A stretch of 64,000 nt of DNA from Planctomycetia bacterium (GCA_005808665.1 SYLG01000096.1:19158-83157), one strand, 5' to 3'. Counted from the first letter of the stretch, positions 52,922 to 63,138 are shown. Translations and numbers: made by a program. Notes: generated by a model from the letters alone, not told the origin.

Positions 52922-54835
52922 GTGAGTGTGACTAACCAGAACCGGAATCGATTTACCCGGCTTGATTTGGAGTCTTTGGAAGGAAGGTTAAATCCATCCT
53001 GGACCTTTGCTCCCGCCACCATTGTGATTCCAACCGTTTCTACGGCCCTTGTTTTTAGTGCCAAGCAAGCCTTAAGTGGAACTGCTGTAAATAGTAGTGG
53101 CGAGGTGGATTGGTATAAGGTGAATCCGGGTTGGAGTGCTTCTTACCTTTTCAATGCGGCCAAATCCGGGACCCGGATCGATACGATTATGGCCTTGTAT
53201 TCCTCGAATGGCACCCTGATTGCCGAAAATGATGATATCAGTTCCAGCAATACCAATAGCTCCTTTAGTACCGCATTGGTGGCAGGGGAGAAATATTTTC
53301 TGGGGGTAACCAATTACACGGGGTCAGCAGTCGGAAAATATTCCTTGGCCGTTGCCGGGCAGCTGACGGATGATTCCTTTGAGAATAACGACACTTTGGC
53401 GACCTCCAAATCGTTGGCAAACTCCGCTACCTTGAAAGGATTGGTTATGGCGGATGCAGCGGATTATTTCAAATTCACTACCACCGCTACCACCAACTCT
53501 GTTGCCGTTGCCTCCATTGGCTTTTCCTCCGTAATGGGTGACTTGGACATCAAGTTGGTGAACGCTCAGGGAACTTTGCTGAGAGCCGGGGTTCAAGGGG
53601 CCATTGGGGAAACTTTGGATTTGGCCAATCTCGCCGCCGGAACATATGGCTTATTTGTGACGGGCAAAAGCGGCGCATACAACCCAGCTTATGATCTGAT
53701 CCTATCGGCCTCCTCCGTGGATGCAGCCCCTCCGTCAGGGGGTAAATCGGATTGGACCATTGCTGTCTATATGACAGCGTCTGATTTGGCCCAGTTTGGC
53801 GCAGAGGATATCAACGAGATGGAAAAGGCCGTCTCTACCTTGCCCGGAACGGTAAAGATAGCGATTCTTTATGATCAGTGGGTTAGCAAGAAATACGCCA
53901 CGGGTGGCGGCACCCAGGCAGCTTGGGGAGATACCGGTCGTGCCATCCTGACCTCGGATACAAACCTTAGCCGTATTCAAACCAACTTTGAACGCCTTGG
54001 AGAAAAAAACACCGGGGACCCCAAAATCCTTACCGAATTCCTCAATTGGACTGTAACCGCCGCTCCGGCCAATCATTATGGCGTAATCCTTTGGAATCAT
54101 GGCAGTGGTTTGGATGGGTCCAACTATGATGATGAGTCCAATGATCATCTCTCCATGTCCGAGATTGCTTCGGCGGTAAAAAACTCCACCATGAAGCCGG
54201 ACCTGTTTTCCTTTGATGCCTGCCTGATGGGAATGGTCGAGGATGTGTATGCCTTGAAGGACATCACCAAGGTTTACGCCTCCAGCCAGGAACTTGAGGC
54301 TGGAACCGGTCAGGATTACACCACCCTTTTCAATGTTTTGAAAACCAACCCTGCAACGGTTGATGCTTTCAAATTGGGTAAGGGGATGGTTCAAAGCTTC
54401 CAGGCACAATATGTGGGAACAGGGGTCAATGAAGATACATATTCCGTGGTGGATACCTCCAAATTGGGCGATCTGATCACCGCACTCAATCAATTTTCCA
54501 CTTCGGTGACAACAGCAAATATCGGAATCCTTCGTGCGGCCATCCAGGGATCCACTTCCTATGGCGATGGGGATTTCCCCGCCTATCACGATTTGGGCCA
54601 GATTGCCCGGACCGTGGCAGGCCGGGCTTCTGGAGGGCTACAGGCTGCCGCAAATGAGGTGATCGCAGCATTGGATCAGGCGGTGTTTGCACGGACCACC
54701 GACCATCGGGCCTCCTTTGGGTTGTCCATTTATTCCCCTCTTGGGAGTTCCCAAAGGGATGGAAGTTATGGGGACCATGTCGGGTTCGCCAACGAAACCG
54801 GCTGGTCAGCCCTGATTAACAGGCTCCTGGCATAA
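52922..54835 (+). CDS. Extracellular clostripain-like (C11) cysteine protease with two PPC domains
   Basis: The 637-residue protein begins with a GTG at 52922. Its N-terminus carries DLESLEGRLNPS, the type of sorting motif (L-E-x-R-x-x-P-S) seen on many planctomycete secreted proteins in place of a classical signal peptide. Two PPC-like domains follow (about 45-150 and 152-265; for example VDWYKVNPGW and ADYFKFTT openings). The peptidase C11 domain (about 276-637) has the catalytic pair His393 (ILWNHGSG) and Cys434 (SFDACLMG). C11 proteases are calcium-dependent and Arg/Lys specific. The gene stands alone, divergent from rpsT. Confidence 0.9.
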   Translation: MSVTNQNRNRFTRLDLESLEGRLNPSWTFAPATIVIPTVSTALVFSAKQALSGTAVNSSGEVDWYKVNPGWSASYLFNAAKSGTRIDTIMALYSSNGTLIAENDDISSSNTNSSFSTALVAGEKYFLGVTNYTGSAVGKYSLAVAGQLTDDSFENNDTLATSKSLANSATLKGLVMADAADYFKFTTTATTNSVAVASIGFSSVMGDLDIKLVNAQGTLLRAGVQGAIGETLDLANLAAGTYGLFVTGKSGAYNPAYDLILSASSVDAAPPSGGKSDWTIAVYMTASDLAQFGAEDINEMEKAVSTLPGTVKIAILYDQWVSKKYATGGGTQAAWGDTGRAILTSDTNLSRIQTNFERLGEKNTGDPKILTEFLNWTVTAAPANHYGVILWNHGSGLDGSNYDDESNDHLSMSEIASAVKNSTMKPDLFSFDACLMGMVEDVYALKDITKVYASSQELEAGTGQDYTTLFNVLKTNPATVDAFKLGKGMVQSFQAQYVGTGVNEDTYSVVDTSKLGDLITALNQFSTSVTTANIGILRAAIQGSTSYGDGDFPAYHDLGQIARTVAGRASGGLQAAANEVIAALDQAVFARTTDHRASFGLSIYSPLGSSQRDGSYGDHVGFANETGWSALINRLLA

Positions 54836-54907
54836 TCCCTGGAACGATATCAACGATACCAACGAAATGAATCTTTGGTTGCCCCATAGGATGTTTGCCA
54901 TGTTGGC

Positions 54908-55666
54908 CTAAGGCTTTTCGAAGAAGCTGTCTTCAATCCTGGGATAAAGAGTGTATTTGATCTCGGAAACATCCACAAATAATTTCTGATCCTGGAGGAC
55001 GGTTTCCCGGGTAGGGAGCCTTAGTCCTGCAAACTCAACAAATTCCCGATGAAAAACCTCCTTGAGGACCGGTTTGCCCCCCTCAATGGAATGGTGGGTC
55101 CTTTTCACCAAAAGCATGGTTCCCTTATCAAAATGGAAAATCACAGGCCGCTGGCCCGGAACCAGGACTTCCAAACCCAAGGAATCGCGACCTTGGACAC
55201 TCTCTAGATTGCGTAGTTTCATCGGATATTTGTTTTCGATTAGGGGCACAAGCGTGGCCAGGTGCATGACCAGTGCCTCCTGTTTTACTTCGCGGAGTCG
55301 GTCCGGCAGCATGGGAATGGGGGTATTGCCGTTGGAACTGGTCCACCCCTTGTCGCCTAGTACCCCAATCGTAATGGGAGTGGTGTTATTTAATACAAGG
55401 GTAAAGCGCAGTTTGTCTTGGCCGCCGGTTAAAATATCCTCTTTGAATTCAATTTCCGCTTCTCCATTTTTCATCTTTCCCTTGCCTGTACGGCGGCGGA
55501 TCAGGCCTTTTTTCACTTTCTCCAATCCACCCATGGCTTCCATGACTTTTTGAAGGAGAAGGTCAATTTCCGGATTGGGACCTTGGGACCCAAAGGAAAG
55601 CGGCCAAACGGCTCCGGAGGCGACCAATCCCAGAAAAAAACGACGACCAAGCGGTTGAACGGACAC
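54908..55666 (-). CDS. Tat-exported LolA-like / lipid-binding beta protein
   Basis: The 252-residue protein starts best at the GTG at 55666, with GGGAG at good spacing; TTG and GTG codons a few residues upstream are alternatives. Its N-terminus has a twin-arginine pattern (GRRFFLGLVASGA). The mature protein resembles the LolA/LppX-type half-barrel family common in planctomycetes: DLLLQKVMEAMGGLEKVKKGL, then beta strands such as KLRFTLVLNNTTPITIGVLGDKGW. The family call is moderate. It lies 99 bases downstream of the DUF4340 gene on the same strand, possibly in its operon. Confidence 0.7.
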   Translation of the reverse strand: MSVQPLGRRFFLGLVASGAVWPLSFGSQGPNPEIDLLLQKVMEAMGGLEKVKKGLIRRRTGKGKMKNGEAEIEFKEDILTGGQDKLRFTLVLNNTTPITIGVLGDKGWTSSNGNTPIPMLPDRLREVKQEALVMHLATLVPLIENKYPMKLRNLESVQGRDSLGLEVLVPGQRPVIFHFDKGTMLLVKRTHHSIEGGKPVLKEVFHREFVEFAGLRLPTRETVLQDQKLFVDVSEIKYTLYPRIEDSFFEKP

Positions 55667-55765
55667 AGGAGGCACTCCCAAAGGGTCAAATAGCCCAATG
55701 ACACGGTTTTATTGTGATCAAAACCGCATGAACAAATCCAGACGAAGGTCGCCAATGGGCCCGGA

Positions 55766-58276
55766 CTAGGGATTGAAGAAGGCAGGTTTTGCCAAAGCTG
55801 GGGCAAGGGCTGCTTGCTTAACGGTTATGACTGCGCCTGAAATTTTGGAGGCTTGGGCCAAAAAAGCATCGCCCTCCGCTTTGCCCAATGTCAGCTTTTG
55901 AATTCCTTTTTCGCCAGAAACAGTAAATTCAAGGATCATACCACCCTTTACGGGATCGAAATTCTGATCAGGTTTTACCTGGTTCCCGAAACTGATGAAT
56001 TTGTCCACCTTCAGGTTGGAAACATCCGCCAAAAATTTGTCAACCTTTTGCGTATCGATGGAAAAATTGGGTGGAGTCTTTGCCTGCCATTTGCCTTGTT
56101 TGCGCTCCAAATCCAAGGTAAATGGGTTCCCGGTGACCGCCCGCCATCCTACCATTTTCAAGGTTTCGATTTTGGCAATCTCAGTACCTGCAAAAAGGCC
56201 CGTGTCAGCAATCTCGGCCTCCAAGGTTTGGGGAGTCAGTTTATCAATGGAAAAAACCATGTCCCGCCAGGATTGTTTCGCATAAAAGCCACCTTTATCA
56301 ACGGTTTCCTTACCAAAGGAGAACTCCCAGGTCTTGGCGTCCTTGTCCTTGCCGATCGTCACCACAATTTGGGTGGTTGGGGTTTTTAACCCGAATTCTT
56401 TATCGAGTTGAACCTCGGACGCTTTTTCTGAAACGATAGCCAAGGCCCGAAGGTTGTTAATTGTCCCCAAAATCCCACGGACGGTATTGGCCGAAACGGC
56501 AAGCCCTATCCGTTCCTTGGGGCAGACAAACTTCCAAGGGGCATCTGCTTTTTCCCGTTCGATTTCGCTTGGTTTCCCACCAACCACAACTTTTAGGCGT
56601 GTCACATTTTCCGAGGGATCCTGTGCTTGGGGATTAAAGGATGGGAGATTTTTGTCAAGGTAGGCAACCGGTCCACGGAGGGCCGCCGTTAACAACGATG
56701 TGTCGATTTTGGCAGTAAGCGCATCGGCGGCCCCTGTTCGTCGAACAACTACCAAGGGGCCATCGGACTTGCCTAGTATCAGGCGAAGTTTTGGTTCGGT
56801 TCCAACGAGTTTTGGTTTTTCATTGCCTTCACTAATGGATGGTTTTTTATCGGATTTGGGATCCGTTTTTGCATCCGGTTTGGGATCGTCTTTTTTCTCG
56901 ACAGGAACAATGCCATTGACCCAAAGGGATATTGTTGCCTGAGGTTTGTCAAGGCCAAGGTCGGCATCCTTGATGGGGCCATTTACAAAATCTTTAACGG
57001 AGTCTTTTTGGGTGATTTGATTGAGGAAGGTTTCGACGGTGGTCGTATCCAATTCGGTTGCAATATTCGACCCTGTTCGCCAGAGTTGCCAAGGTTTATC
57101 GGCAGTTCGGCGAAATTCGAGTTTGCCTGTGGGGCTTTCAATATCAAATGCATCGAACTTTCCCACGATTTTAACCAGGGTTTTGTCCCGGAGGGCCTGG
57201 GGATCCCCGGTCAGCTTTACCAAAGGATCAATGTCCCTTGCCGACAGCCGGACGATATTTTTTTTGTCTTCATCAAGGGTGGCGAAATACTTGTCACCCT
57301 CTTTTTTTCCCACCCCAACCAGGAGGGTTACAGGAACAATGGAGGCCGGTCCTGCTTTACCCGCCTCGGTGGGCTTGGCTACAAGGGCCTTATCTATGGA
57401 GAGTTTCAGAATCTTGTCTTTGGCGGGATCAAGTCCATATTTGGCCAAATCGGTCGTGGCATCCGCCACAAAGTCCGTTACCATTTCATCCGTGTGAATC
57501 ACCCGGATGTTTGAAAGTGCGGTAAGTACAGCATTAACCCCTGCGGGCGCTTTGTCTTTTTCATCAGGTGCCCCAAAGGCACCCATTTCCGCTTCGCCCC
57601 AGTCGGCTGGTTTGACATAGCGCCAATGTTCGGCGGTTTTTTTTACCTCCAGGGGATTTTTACCACCAAGGGAAATTTCAAAACGGCTAATGTCGGAACT
57701 GCTCGATGCCAATAAGTACGGATCCCGTAATGCTTTGACCGTCTTGTAGATTCCAGTCAAGCTGCTTTTCAGCACCGCTATCGAACCTTTTCTGTCACTG
57801 GATTTTGCATAAACTACTGCGCTTGCGGTGCCTGGGCTTGTGTTACCCAAATCAATAGTAAAGGTTTTTCCTTTCGATTCACTCGATAGCACTATCTTTC
57901 CAGACGGTTGGTCAAGACCCCATTCGGAGTCGGATTGAGCCCGGTCCGAACGATCATCGACCCTTGCTTCAAACAATTGGCGAACCAATTCCCGAACCTG
58001 CCCATCATCCGCGCGAAATGGGCCTGGGCTTTCAATGGTCCATTGGCCTTGGCCCTTGTTCAAGGTCATGGATGCCAACCCATCCCCGGCTTTGAAGCGT
58101 TCAATGATCACCTTGTCAATGTCATCGGCATCGACTTTGGTAGATTCCGCCCGGGTAGAGGGCAACAAATAGACATCGCCCCCTGGTGCCTCCGGCCCAA
58201 GGAACACGGCCGTGGCAAGCAGTATGAGAATGGCAGCAAGAATGGCTGCAAGGATGTAGGTGGTCTTGAAGTTCAT
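55766..58276 (-). CDS. DUF4340 repeat protein
   Basis: The 836-residue protein has one N-terminal transmembrane helix (about residues 5-26) followed by three or more DUF4340-like beta domains; for example VIIERFKAGDGLASMTLNKGQGQWTIESPGPFRADDGQVRELV and FRRTADKPWQLWRTGSNIATELDTTTVETFL in pieces mark two copies, and WRAVTGNPFTLDLERKQGKW a later one. A Lys/Asp-rich linker (about 455-480) separates the blocks. DUF4340 proteins commonly follow Gld-type ABC genes in planctomycetes and Bacteroidota. GGGAG lies 9 bases before the ATG. Role in the complex unknown; likely periplasmic. Confidence 0.9.
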   Translation of the reverse strand: MNFKTTYILAAILAAILILLATAVFLGPEAPGGDVYLLPSTRAESTKVDADDIDKVIIERFKAGDGLASMTLNKGQGQWTIESPGPFRADDGQVRELVRQLFEARVDDRSDRAQSDSEWGLDQPSGKIVLSSESKGKTFTIDLGNTSPGTASAVVYAKSSDRKGSIAVLKSSLTGIYKTVKALRDPYLLASSSSDISRFEISLGGKNPLEVKKTAEHWRYVKPADWGEAEMGAFGAPDEKDKAPAGVNAVLTALSNIRVIHTDEMVTDFVADATTDLAKYGLDPAKDKILKLSIDKALVAKPTEAGKAGPASIVPVTLLVGVGKKEGDKYFATLDEDKKNIVRLSARDIDPLVKLTGDPQALRDKTLVKIVGKFDAFDIESPTGKLEFRRTADKPWQLWRTGSNIATELDTTTVETFLNQITQKDSVKDFVNGPIKDADLGLDKPQATISLWVNGIVPVEKKDDPKPDAKTDPKSDKKPSISEGNEKPKLVGTEPKLRLILGKSDGPLVVVRRTGAADALTAKIDTSLLTAALRGPVAYLDKNLPSFNPQAQDPSENVTRLKVVVGGKPSEIEREKADAPWKFVCPKERIGLAVSANTVRGILGTINNLRALAIVSEKASEVQLDKEFGLKTPTTQIVVTIGKDKDAKTWEFSFGKETVDKGGFYAKQSWRDMVFSIDKLTPQTLEAEIADTGLFAGTEIAKIETLKMVGWRAVTGNPFTLDLERKQGKWQAKTPPNFSIDTQKVDKFLADVSNLKVDKFISFGNQVKPDQNFDPVKGGMILEFTVSGEKGIQKLTLGKAEGDAFLAQASKISGAVITVKQAALAPALAKPAFFNP

Positions 58277-58301
58277 GGTGGATTTCTCCCGTGTTTGATA
58301 T

Positions 58302-60419
58302 TTAGCGTCTGCGAACGACCCAGACGGCCCCGCCCAGAATTCCCACGGAGGAGAGCATTAGCCAAAGAGGCATCCACTTTAATCGGGAAAATTCTGGGGA
58401 TCCAGCAGACATGGCCAGATTGTAGGTTTTGCGCTCGGAACCCTTCGGTTTTTCGCCAACATCGGGCCTGTCCTTCAACCAGGAAAGCGTGCTGTAGAAA
58501 AGGTTGTAGTTGTTTTCACCGTATTGGCTGTTAATGTATTTGTTGCTTACCCAGGAAGCGTCGCCAAACAGGGCCAGACGAGGTTTGGCATCGGTCGCCA
58601 TTCGTTCATGACCTGGTACATTTTCCACCCCACTTCCCGGATCGGAAACAAACACTCCCACGGAATAAAACGGTTGGGACAAGCGTTTGACCAACTCCTC
58701 TGGTCGGCCCAGCAAGTCCCTTACAAGTTCACCAGGATCCAGTGAAGGGTCGTTTTCGGAAAACACCCTGAGCTGGGTGCTTGGAACCTGGAGGACCTCT
58801 TCCACCTGAAAGGCGGTCCTGGGTGGAGCGCTTGGGTTTTGGGGGATGGGGCTAACGGTACGCGCACCATCCAACATGAAATTGGTCATGATGCTTTGGT
58901 TGAAAGCCATGGCCACCTTGTTTCGGGAGGCCTCGTTGGTTTTGGCAAAAAGGTTTGTGTTGGGCCTGAGGCGGGCGTTGATGAGTTGGTTATCTCCTAC
59001 TTGCAGTTGGAATTCTGCTAACAGACCTTTGAGGTTGGGCAAGGGGGTCCAGGTAACCTTCGAGCCCAACCGGGTTTTTTCGGTGTCAAGGAGGATAATG
59101 GCTTTGCCTTTTTTGCCACCAACACTTCGGGTAAGGAATTCCCTGAGGGCCTGGATGGCTTCAGGCGCCGGGTCGGTTTTGGGACGGGCCATGATCACCA
59201 CCTCCGCATCATTGGGAATGGTGGTCAGTTTGGAATCGAAAACCAGAGTTTCCGTCTTGTAATTGGTTTTGGCAAGTTGTTCGCTGATCAGGCCGATGCC
59301 ATCCGAAGACGGGCCTGAAGTATCGGCCATGGACAACTCGCCATTTCCCGAGGTGAAATAGAGCTTGCTCTCGGTTTTTCCCTCTTTCAGGGTGATGATG
59401 CTTTTTCGTAGGACATCTTCTCCAAGGTAGGAAAAGTTCGAGGAACTCTCATCCGCCGGGTTCATCGAGCGTTGGGGAGTGCTATAAAGTTTGTCATAAG
59501 GAATGAAATCGTGCTGTTGTTTGGCACCCTCTGCCCCGTAGACCACCAAAAAACCCAAGGCATCGGGAACTTGGAACTTCTTTTCAAGTTTTGCCAATTC
59601 TGACTGGTCCCGGTCCCGGGAGACGGACTGCCATGCAAAGGTGTCTTTGGGGGCCAAAGCCTTGCAATTGTCCAGCAAGGTTTTGGATTCCCCGCCAATA
59701 AGGGTGGATTCGGGGATCATCATGTAAACCAAAACAGGCTGATCAAGGTTTTGGAGCAGGTCCTTTGTGCCTGAACTTAGGGTATAAAGGTTGGATTCCG
59801 TGTAATCAAAGGTCGTATTGAAGAAGTCAAAACGACCCAGGTTGACAAAGCTAAGGACATTGATCAGGCCCAAAATCGCAAAAAGTAGGACCGTGGTAAT
59901 AAGTGTGTTGGCCCCATAAAGGATCCGGCGCATCGTGACCGATTCGCGCTCCGTGCCTTTGGCGGCAATCAAGCTGAGGAAGGCAAGGGCGATTCCCCCC
60001 AGGAGGAGGGTGGTTGTTAGAAAGAGTTCTTTGGGGTGCTTTCGCCATTCCACGAGACCGCCACCGAATATTTCTGCATAATTGAGGAAGGGCAAACCCA
60101 TCCCCAAAAGGGTGGTGGCGACGCCGATACCCCCGCCCCAGGCGACCATAAGAAAGCGAACCGCATCGGTGCTTCGAAGCGAGGCAAGATTTCCAAGGTG
60201 CATTGCCCCACAAAGGACGGTCCAACCCGACAGAAAGAAACCCCAGAAGAACCATGGATTCTGGATGGATTTTGTCTGAATGTAGGCCAAAACGGGGACT
60301 ACCGCCAAGGCCATTCCGCCAAAAACAAGGGCTATACCCAATTTGGAACCAAGGGCCGCCAGGGATTGGATCCAATGGGAGTTGTTGGATTCGGTTGTAC
60401 TTGCAGGTTCTGTTGTCAT
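58302..60419 (-). CDS. Gldg-like ABC-associated membrane protein
   Basis: The 705-residue protein starts at 60419 with GAGG 6 bases upstream. Several N-terminal hydrophobic helices (about 20-155), then a large soluble domain of the ABC-type auxiliary family that includes GldG: YMMIPESTLIGGESKTLLDNCKALAP, then VVIMARPKTDPAPEAIQALREFL and GKAIILLDTEKTR, and a C-terminal transmembrane helix (LMLSSVGILGGAVWVVRRR). The GldG-type domain folds like IFT52 and is thought to bind the transported or assembled partner. Overlaps the upstream permease gene closely, so one operon. Confidence 0.9.
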   Translation of the reverse strand: MTTEPASTTESNNSHWIQSLAALGSKLGIALVFGGMALAVVPVLAYIQTKSIQNPWFFWGFFLSGWTVLCGAMHLGNLASLRSTDAVRFLMVAWGGGIGVATTLLGMGLPFLNYAEIFGGGLVEWRKHPKELFLTTTLLLGGIALAFLSLIAAKGTERESVTMRRILYGANTLITTVLLFAILGLINVLSFVNLGRFDFFNTTFDYTESNLYTLSSGTKDLLQNLDQPVLVYMMIPESTLIGGESKTLLDNCKALAPKDTFAWQSVSRDRDQSELAKLEKKFQVPDALGFLVVYGAEGAKQQHDFIPYDKLYSTPQRSMNPADESSSNFSYLGEDVLRKSIITLKEGKTESKLYFTSGNGELSMADTSGPSSDGIGLISEQLAKTNYKTETLVFDSKLTTIPNDAEVVIMARPKTDPAPEAIQALREFLTRSVGGKKGKAIILLDTEKTRLGSKVTWTPLPNLKGLLAEFQLQVGDNQLINARLRPNTNLFAKTNEASRNKVAMAFNQSIMTNFMLDGARTVSPIPQNPSAPPRTAFQVEEVLQVPSTQLRVFSENDPSLDPGELVRDLLGRPEELVKRLSQPFYSVGVFVSDPGSGVENVPGHERMATDAKPRLALFGDASWVSNKYINSQYGENNYNLFYSTLSWLKDRPDVGEKPKGSERKTYNLAMSAGSPEFSRLKWMPLWLMLSSVGILGGAVWVVRRR

Positions 60420-60427
60420 GGTTTGCC

Positions 60428-61972
60428 TCACTTCCATTTGCGGGCTTCAAGCACTTTGATTGTGCCAAAAAGCGCCAATACTGCGATGGAAATATGAAAG
60501 ACCAACTGCCTCGGAACGAGTTTTCCCGAAAGATTGTTGGCCCATACATCCAGAAAGGAAATATGTTGAAGCACTGTGCTCCAAGGGGTATTGGCAATGG
60601 CTGGTTGAAACCGGATGATGTAGGGAAGAAGCATGGCAATCATGAAGGCAAGGGTAAGGGCGGCACCTATGATCTGATTGCTTGAGAGGCTGGAAAAGAA
60701 AAGTCCCACCGCGATGAACCCGGCTCCTGTTGCGGCAAGACCAATCAGGAAAGCCAGCAAAGGCCGATAATCAAATACCGGAGCACCCGACAAGGGCAGA
60801 GCCACAAGGTAGGTGATGAAGGGTATCCAGACCATCAGGTAGGTAAGGAAGCCTGCAAGGAATTTCGCCAGGGTTACGGTGGTTTCATCCACAGGTGCGG
60901 TGAGCAAAACCTCGAGGGTGGCCGTCCGTTTTTCTTCGCTAATGAGTCGCATGGTCAAAAGCGGTACGGAGAATATCACCACCAAAACAGTGAAAAGACT
61001 AATCACATAAAACCGGACGATCGGTTCCACGGCCGGTTGGCTCATGGGGCCGGCCGGAACAAGGTCTTCAAGGAAAGTCGAATAACTGAACCAGGTGGCC
61101 CCGGCAAAAGCGAAAAGGACAAAGTAAGCGATTGGAGAATAAAAGAAACTGCCCATCTCCCGGCGAGTGAGAATGATCAGTTTGTTTTCGCTATTATAAA
61201 GCATGCTGAAAAGGACCTGGAGTCCTCCCAAAAGGGTGAGGATAAAACCAGCCGGGACCCAAAAGCTGTTAGGCCTTGCATCGGTCCATCCAAGTGTGAA
61301 TGCCATTTGAGGATAAATGGATCGGATAAGGGCGATAAGGATTCCCAGCCGTCCAAGGTTTAAGACAAAGTGGGATGCTCCCCGTCCAAGGAGGGAATTT
61401 GCGCCCAATATACTACAAAAGGCGGCCATGAGGATGGTCCCGGTTAGTCCAATCAAGGCAAAATGGGGCAAAAGCATATCCGGTTTGATTTGGCCCCCGA
61501 GGGCGCCTGTAACGACCAACAGAAGTCCGGCCAGGCCAAGGATTCCTCTGGACAATGCCACCAAACCAATCGATTCCTCATTGCGCAAAAACGCAAATAA
61601 AAACATCATGCCCACAATCAAACCAGCATGACCCGCCAACAATCCGGGGGATTGGGATCGGAAGAGGGGAAGCATGACCAGAGCCATTCCCGAAAAAAGA
61701 AAAACCAAACCAACAATCATGTAAGGCCGGCGGAGAAAGGAATCCTTCTCGAACGCCGCATGATAGAGCAGACTTGCCAAACCACTGATAAGGGAAATGC
61801 CGGCCCATGTGGCCGAAATGTTGACATTTTGCCCGGAAAGTGTGAGGCCGATGGTCAATAGACCAAAAAGAGAGAGAAATAAACCCGCAAGCCCCGCCAT
61901 TCGGGGAAAGCTCGAATCGTCGGCCACCAACTCGGATGGGCCACGCCTCGTTTGGCTAGGTTGGTTGAACAT
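60428..61972 (-). CDS. ABC-2 type permease (GldF-like), extended
   Basis: The 514-residue protein starts at the ATG at 61972 with AGGA about 9 bases upstream. It has two parts: an N-terminal set of about seven helices (residues 30-260), then an ABC-2 permease region (RREMGSFFYSPIAYFVLFAFAG to VLEARKW) with LISEEKRTATLEVLLTAPVDETTVTLAKFLAG, the typical cytosolic motif for ABC-2 permeases. The N-terminal extra membrane block is an addition relative to a bare GldF. The gene sits between the ATPase gene and the Gldg-like gene on the same strand. Confidence 0.9.
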   Translation of the reverse strand: MFNQPSQTRRGPSELVADDSSFPRMAGLAGLFLSLFGLLTIGLTLSGQNVNISATWAGISLISGLASLLYHAAFEKDSFLRRPYMIVGLVFLFSGMALVMLPLFRSQSPGLLAGHAGLIVGMMFLFAFLRNEESIGLVALSRGILGLAGLLLVVTGALGGQIKPDMLLPHFALIGLTGTILMAAFCSILGANSLLGRGASHFVLNLGRLGILIALIRSIYPQMAFTLGWTDARPNSFWVPAGFILTLLGGLQVLFSMLYNSENKLIILTRREMGSFFYSPIAYFVLFAFAGATWFSYSTFLEDLVPAGPMSQPAVEPIVRFYVISLFTVLVVIFSVPLLTMRLISEEKRTATLEVLLTAPVDETTVTLAKFLAGFLTYLMVWIPFITYLVALPLSGAPVFDYRPLLAFLIGLAATGAGFIAVGLFFSSLSSNQIIGAALTLAFMIAMLLPYIIRFQPAIANTPWSTVLQHISFLDVWANNLSGKLVPRQLVFHISIAVLALFGTIKVLEARKWK

Positions 61973-62014
61973 ACGCACAATCCTGAAAGGGTTGGTGGAT
62001 GGGTGTGGGCCTAA

Positions 62015-62956
62015 TTAAACCGCTGCCTCATCCGTTTGGTTGTTGATCTGATTCCACTTGTCGAGAAGCTTGCGCCGGGACCGCTCCAGCCGACTAAGGC
62101 CCCACCCTTGGCCGACAATCCCGCTGGCTAATTTTTCACGGGGATCCGTCCCCGGTTTGACCCTTACCTCGGCAAGGAAAAGGTGATCGCTTTTGGTGGA
62201 AACCGTACACCGAATTACTCCTTCGACTTTTTCCACCAAATTCCGCAGGGCCTCCCCAGAGGGTGCACTGGATTCCATATAGACCACCGGTTCCGTGTCG
62301 ATCTCGGTCATTTTGGCAACGAAGCCTACTTTGCCACGCCTTAAAATGATGACCCGTTGGACCAATTCTTCCACCTCCGCCAGCAGGTGGGAACTGAAAA
62401 GGATGGTGTGACTTTTGCCCAATTCCCTGAGAAAGGTTATGGTCTCCTGCTTTTGGCCAGGGTCAAGTCCATCGGTCGGCTCATCGAGGATTAAAAGTGG
62501 AGGGTTGGCTAGCAAAGCATCTGCCAACCCGACCCGCTGGCGATACCCTTTGGAAAGGGTGCCTAAAAGCAACCGACGGACTTCGGTAACGCGGCAGCGT
62601 TCCATGCACTCGGCCACCCGGTTTTTTCGTTGAAGGCGGTCCAGTCCTTTCAGTTGACCTCTAAACTGCAGATATTCTTCAACGCGCATTTCTGGATAAA
62701 GGGGGATGCTTTCGGGAAGGTAACCGATGCGTTGACGCACCTCCATGGACTGGGTAAGGACATCAAACCCGGCTACCCGGGCGATCCCGCTGGTGGCCGG
62801 AAGATAGGTGGTCAGGATACGCATGAGGGTCGTTTTCCCGGCTCCGTTATTCCCCAACAACCCTACAATCTCATTCGCTTCGATTCCAAAGGAGGCATTA
62901 TCCAAAGCCCGGACGGGGCCGAAGTATTTGGTTAGCCGATCAACCTGAATCATCAT
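62015..62956 (-). CDS. ABC transporter ATPase (GldA-like)
   Basis: The 313-residue protein has Walker A GNNGAGKTTL, the signature LSKGYRQRVGLADAL, Walker B LLILDEPTDGLDP, and a conserved switch His in ILFSSHLL. A C-terminal extension after residue 215 matches the GldA/NatA-type tail. The start at 62956 (MMIQVDRLTKYFG) fits the family; the frame start at 63016 adds 20 residues without family features. It is the first gene of the minus-strand ABC operon, 42 bases before the permease. Confidence 0.95.
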   Translation of the reverse strand: MMIQVDRLTKYFGPVRALDNASFGIEANEIVGLLGNNGAGKTTLMRILTTYLPATSGIARVAGFDVLTQSMEVRQRIGYLPESIPLYPEMRVEEYLQFRGQLKGLDRLQRKNRVAECMERCRVTEVRRLLLGTLSKGYRQRVGLADALLANPPLLILDEPTDGLDPGQKQETITFLRELGKSHTILFSSHLLAEVEELVQRVIILRRGKVGFVAKMTEIDTEPVVYMESSAPSGEALRNLVEKVEGVIRCTVSTKSDHLFLAEVRVKPGTDPREKLASGIVGQGWGLSRLERSRRKLLDKWNQINNQTDEAAV

Positions 62957-63138
62957 AGTGGCAAGGGCCTCCACGAAGCCTTGTTGAATACGGGATTGAT
63001 GGGCAAAAACCCCCATCCCAGTAAACCATTAAAGCCGGGACAAAGGGAAATTCCCTCGGTCCGGTCCAATTTCATTCTAATGGTAGCCTAGGCTCGGTTT
63101 GGGGCCTTTTCAACCCTTTTCCCCAATTGGAATTCATC

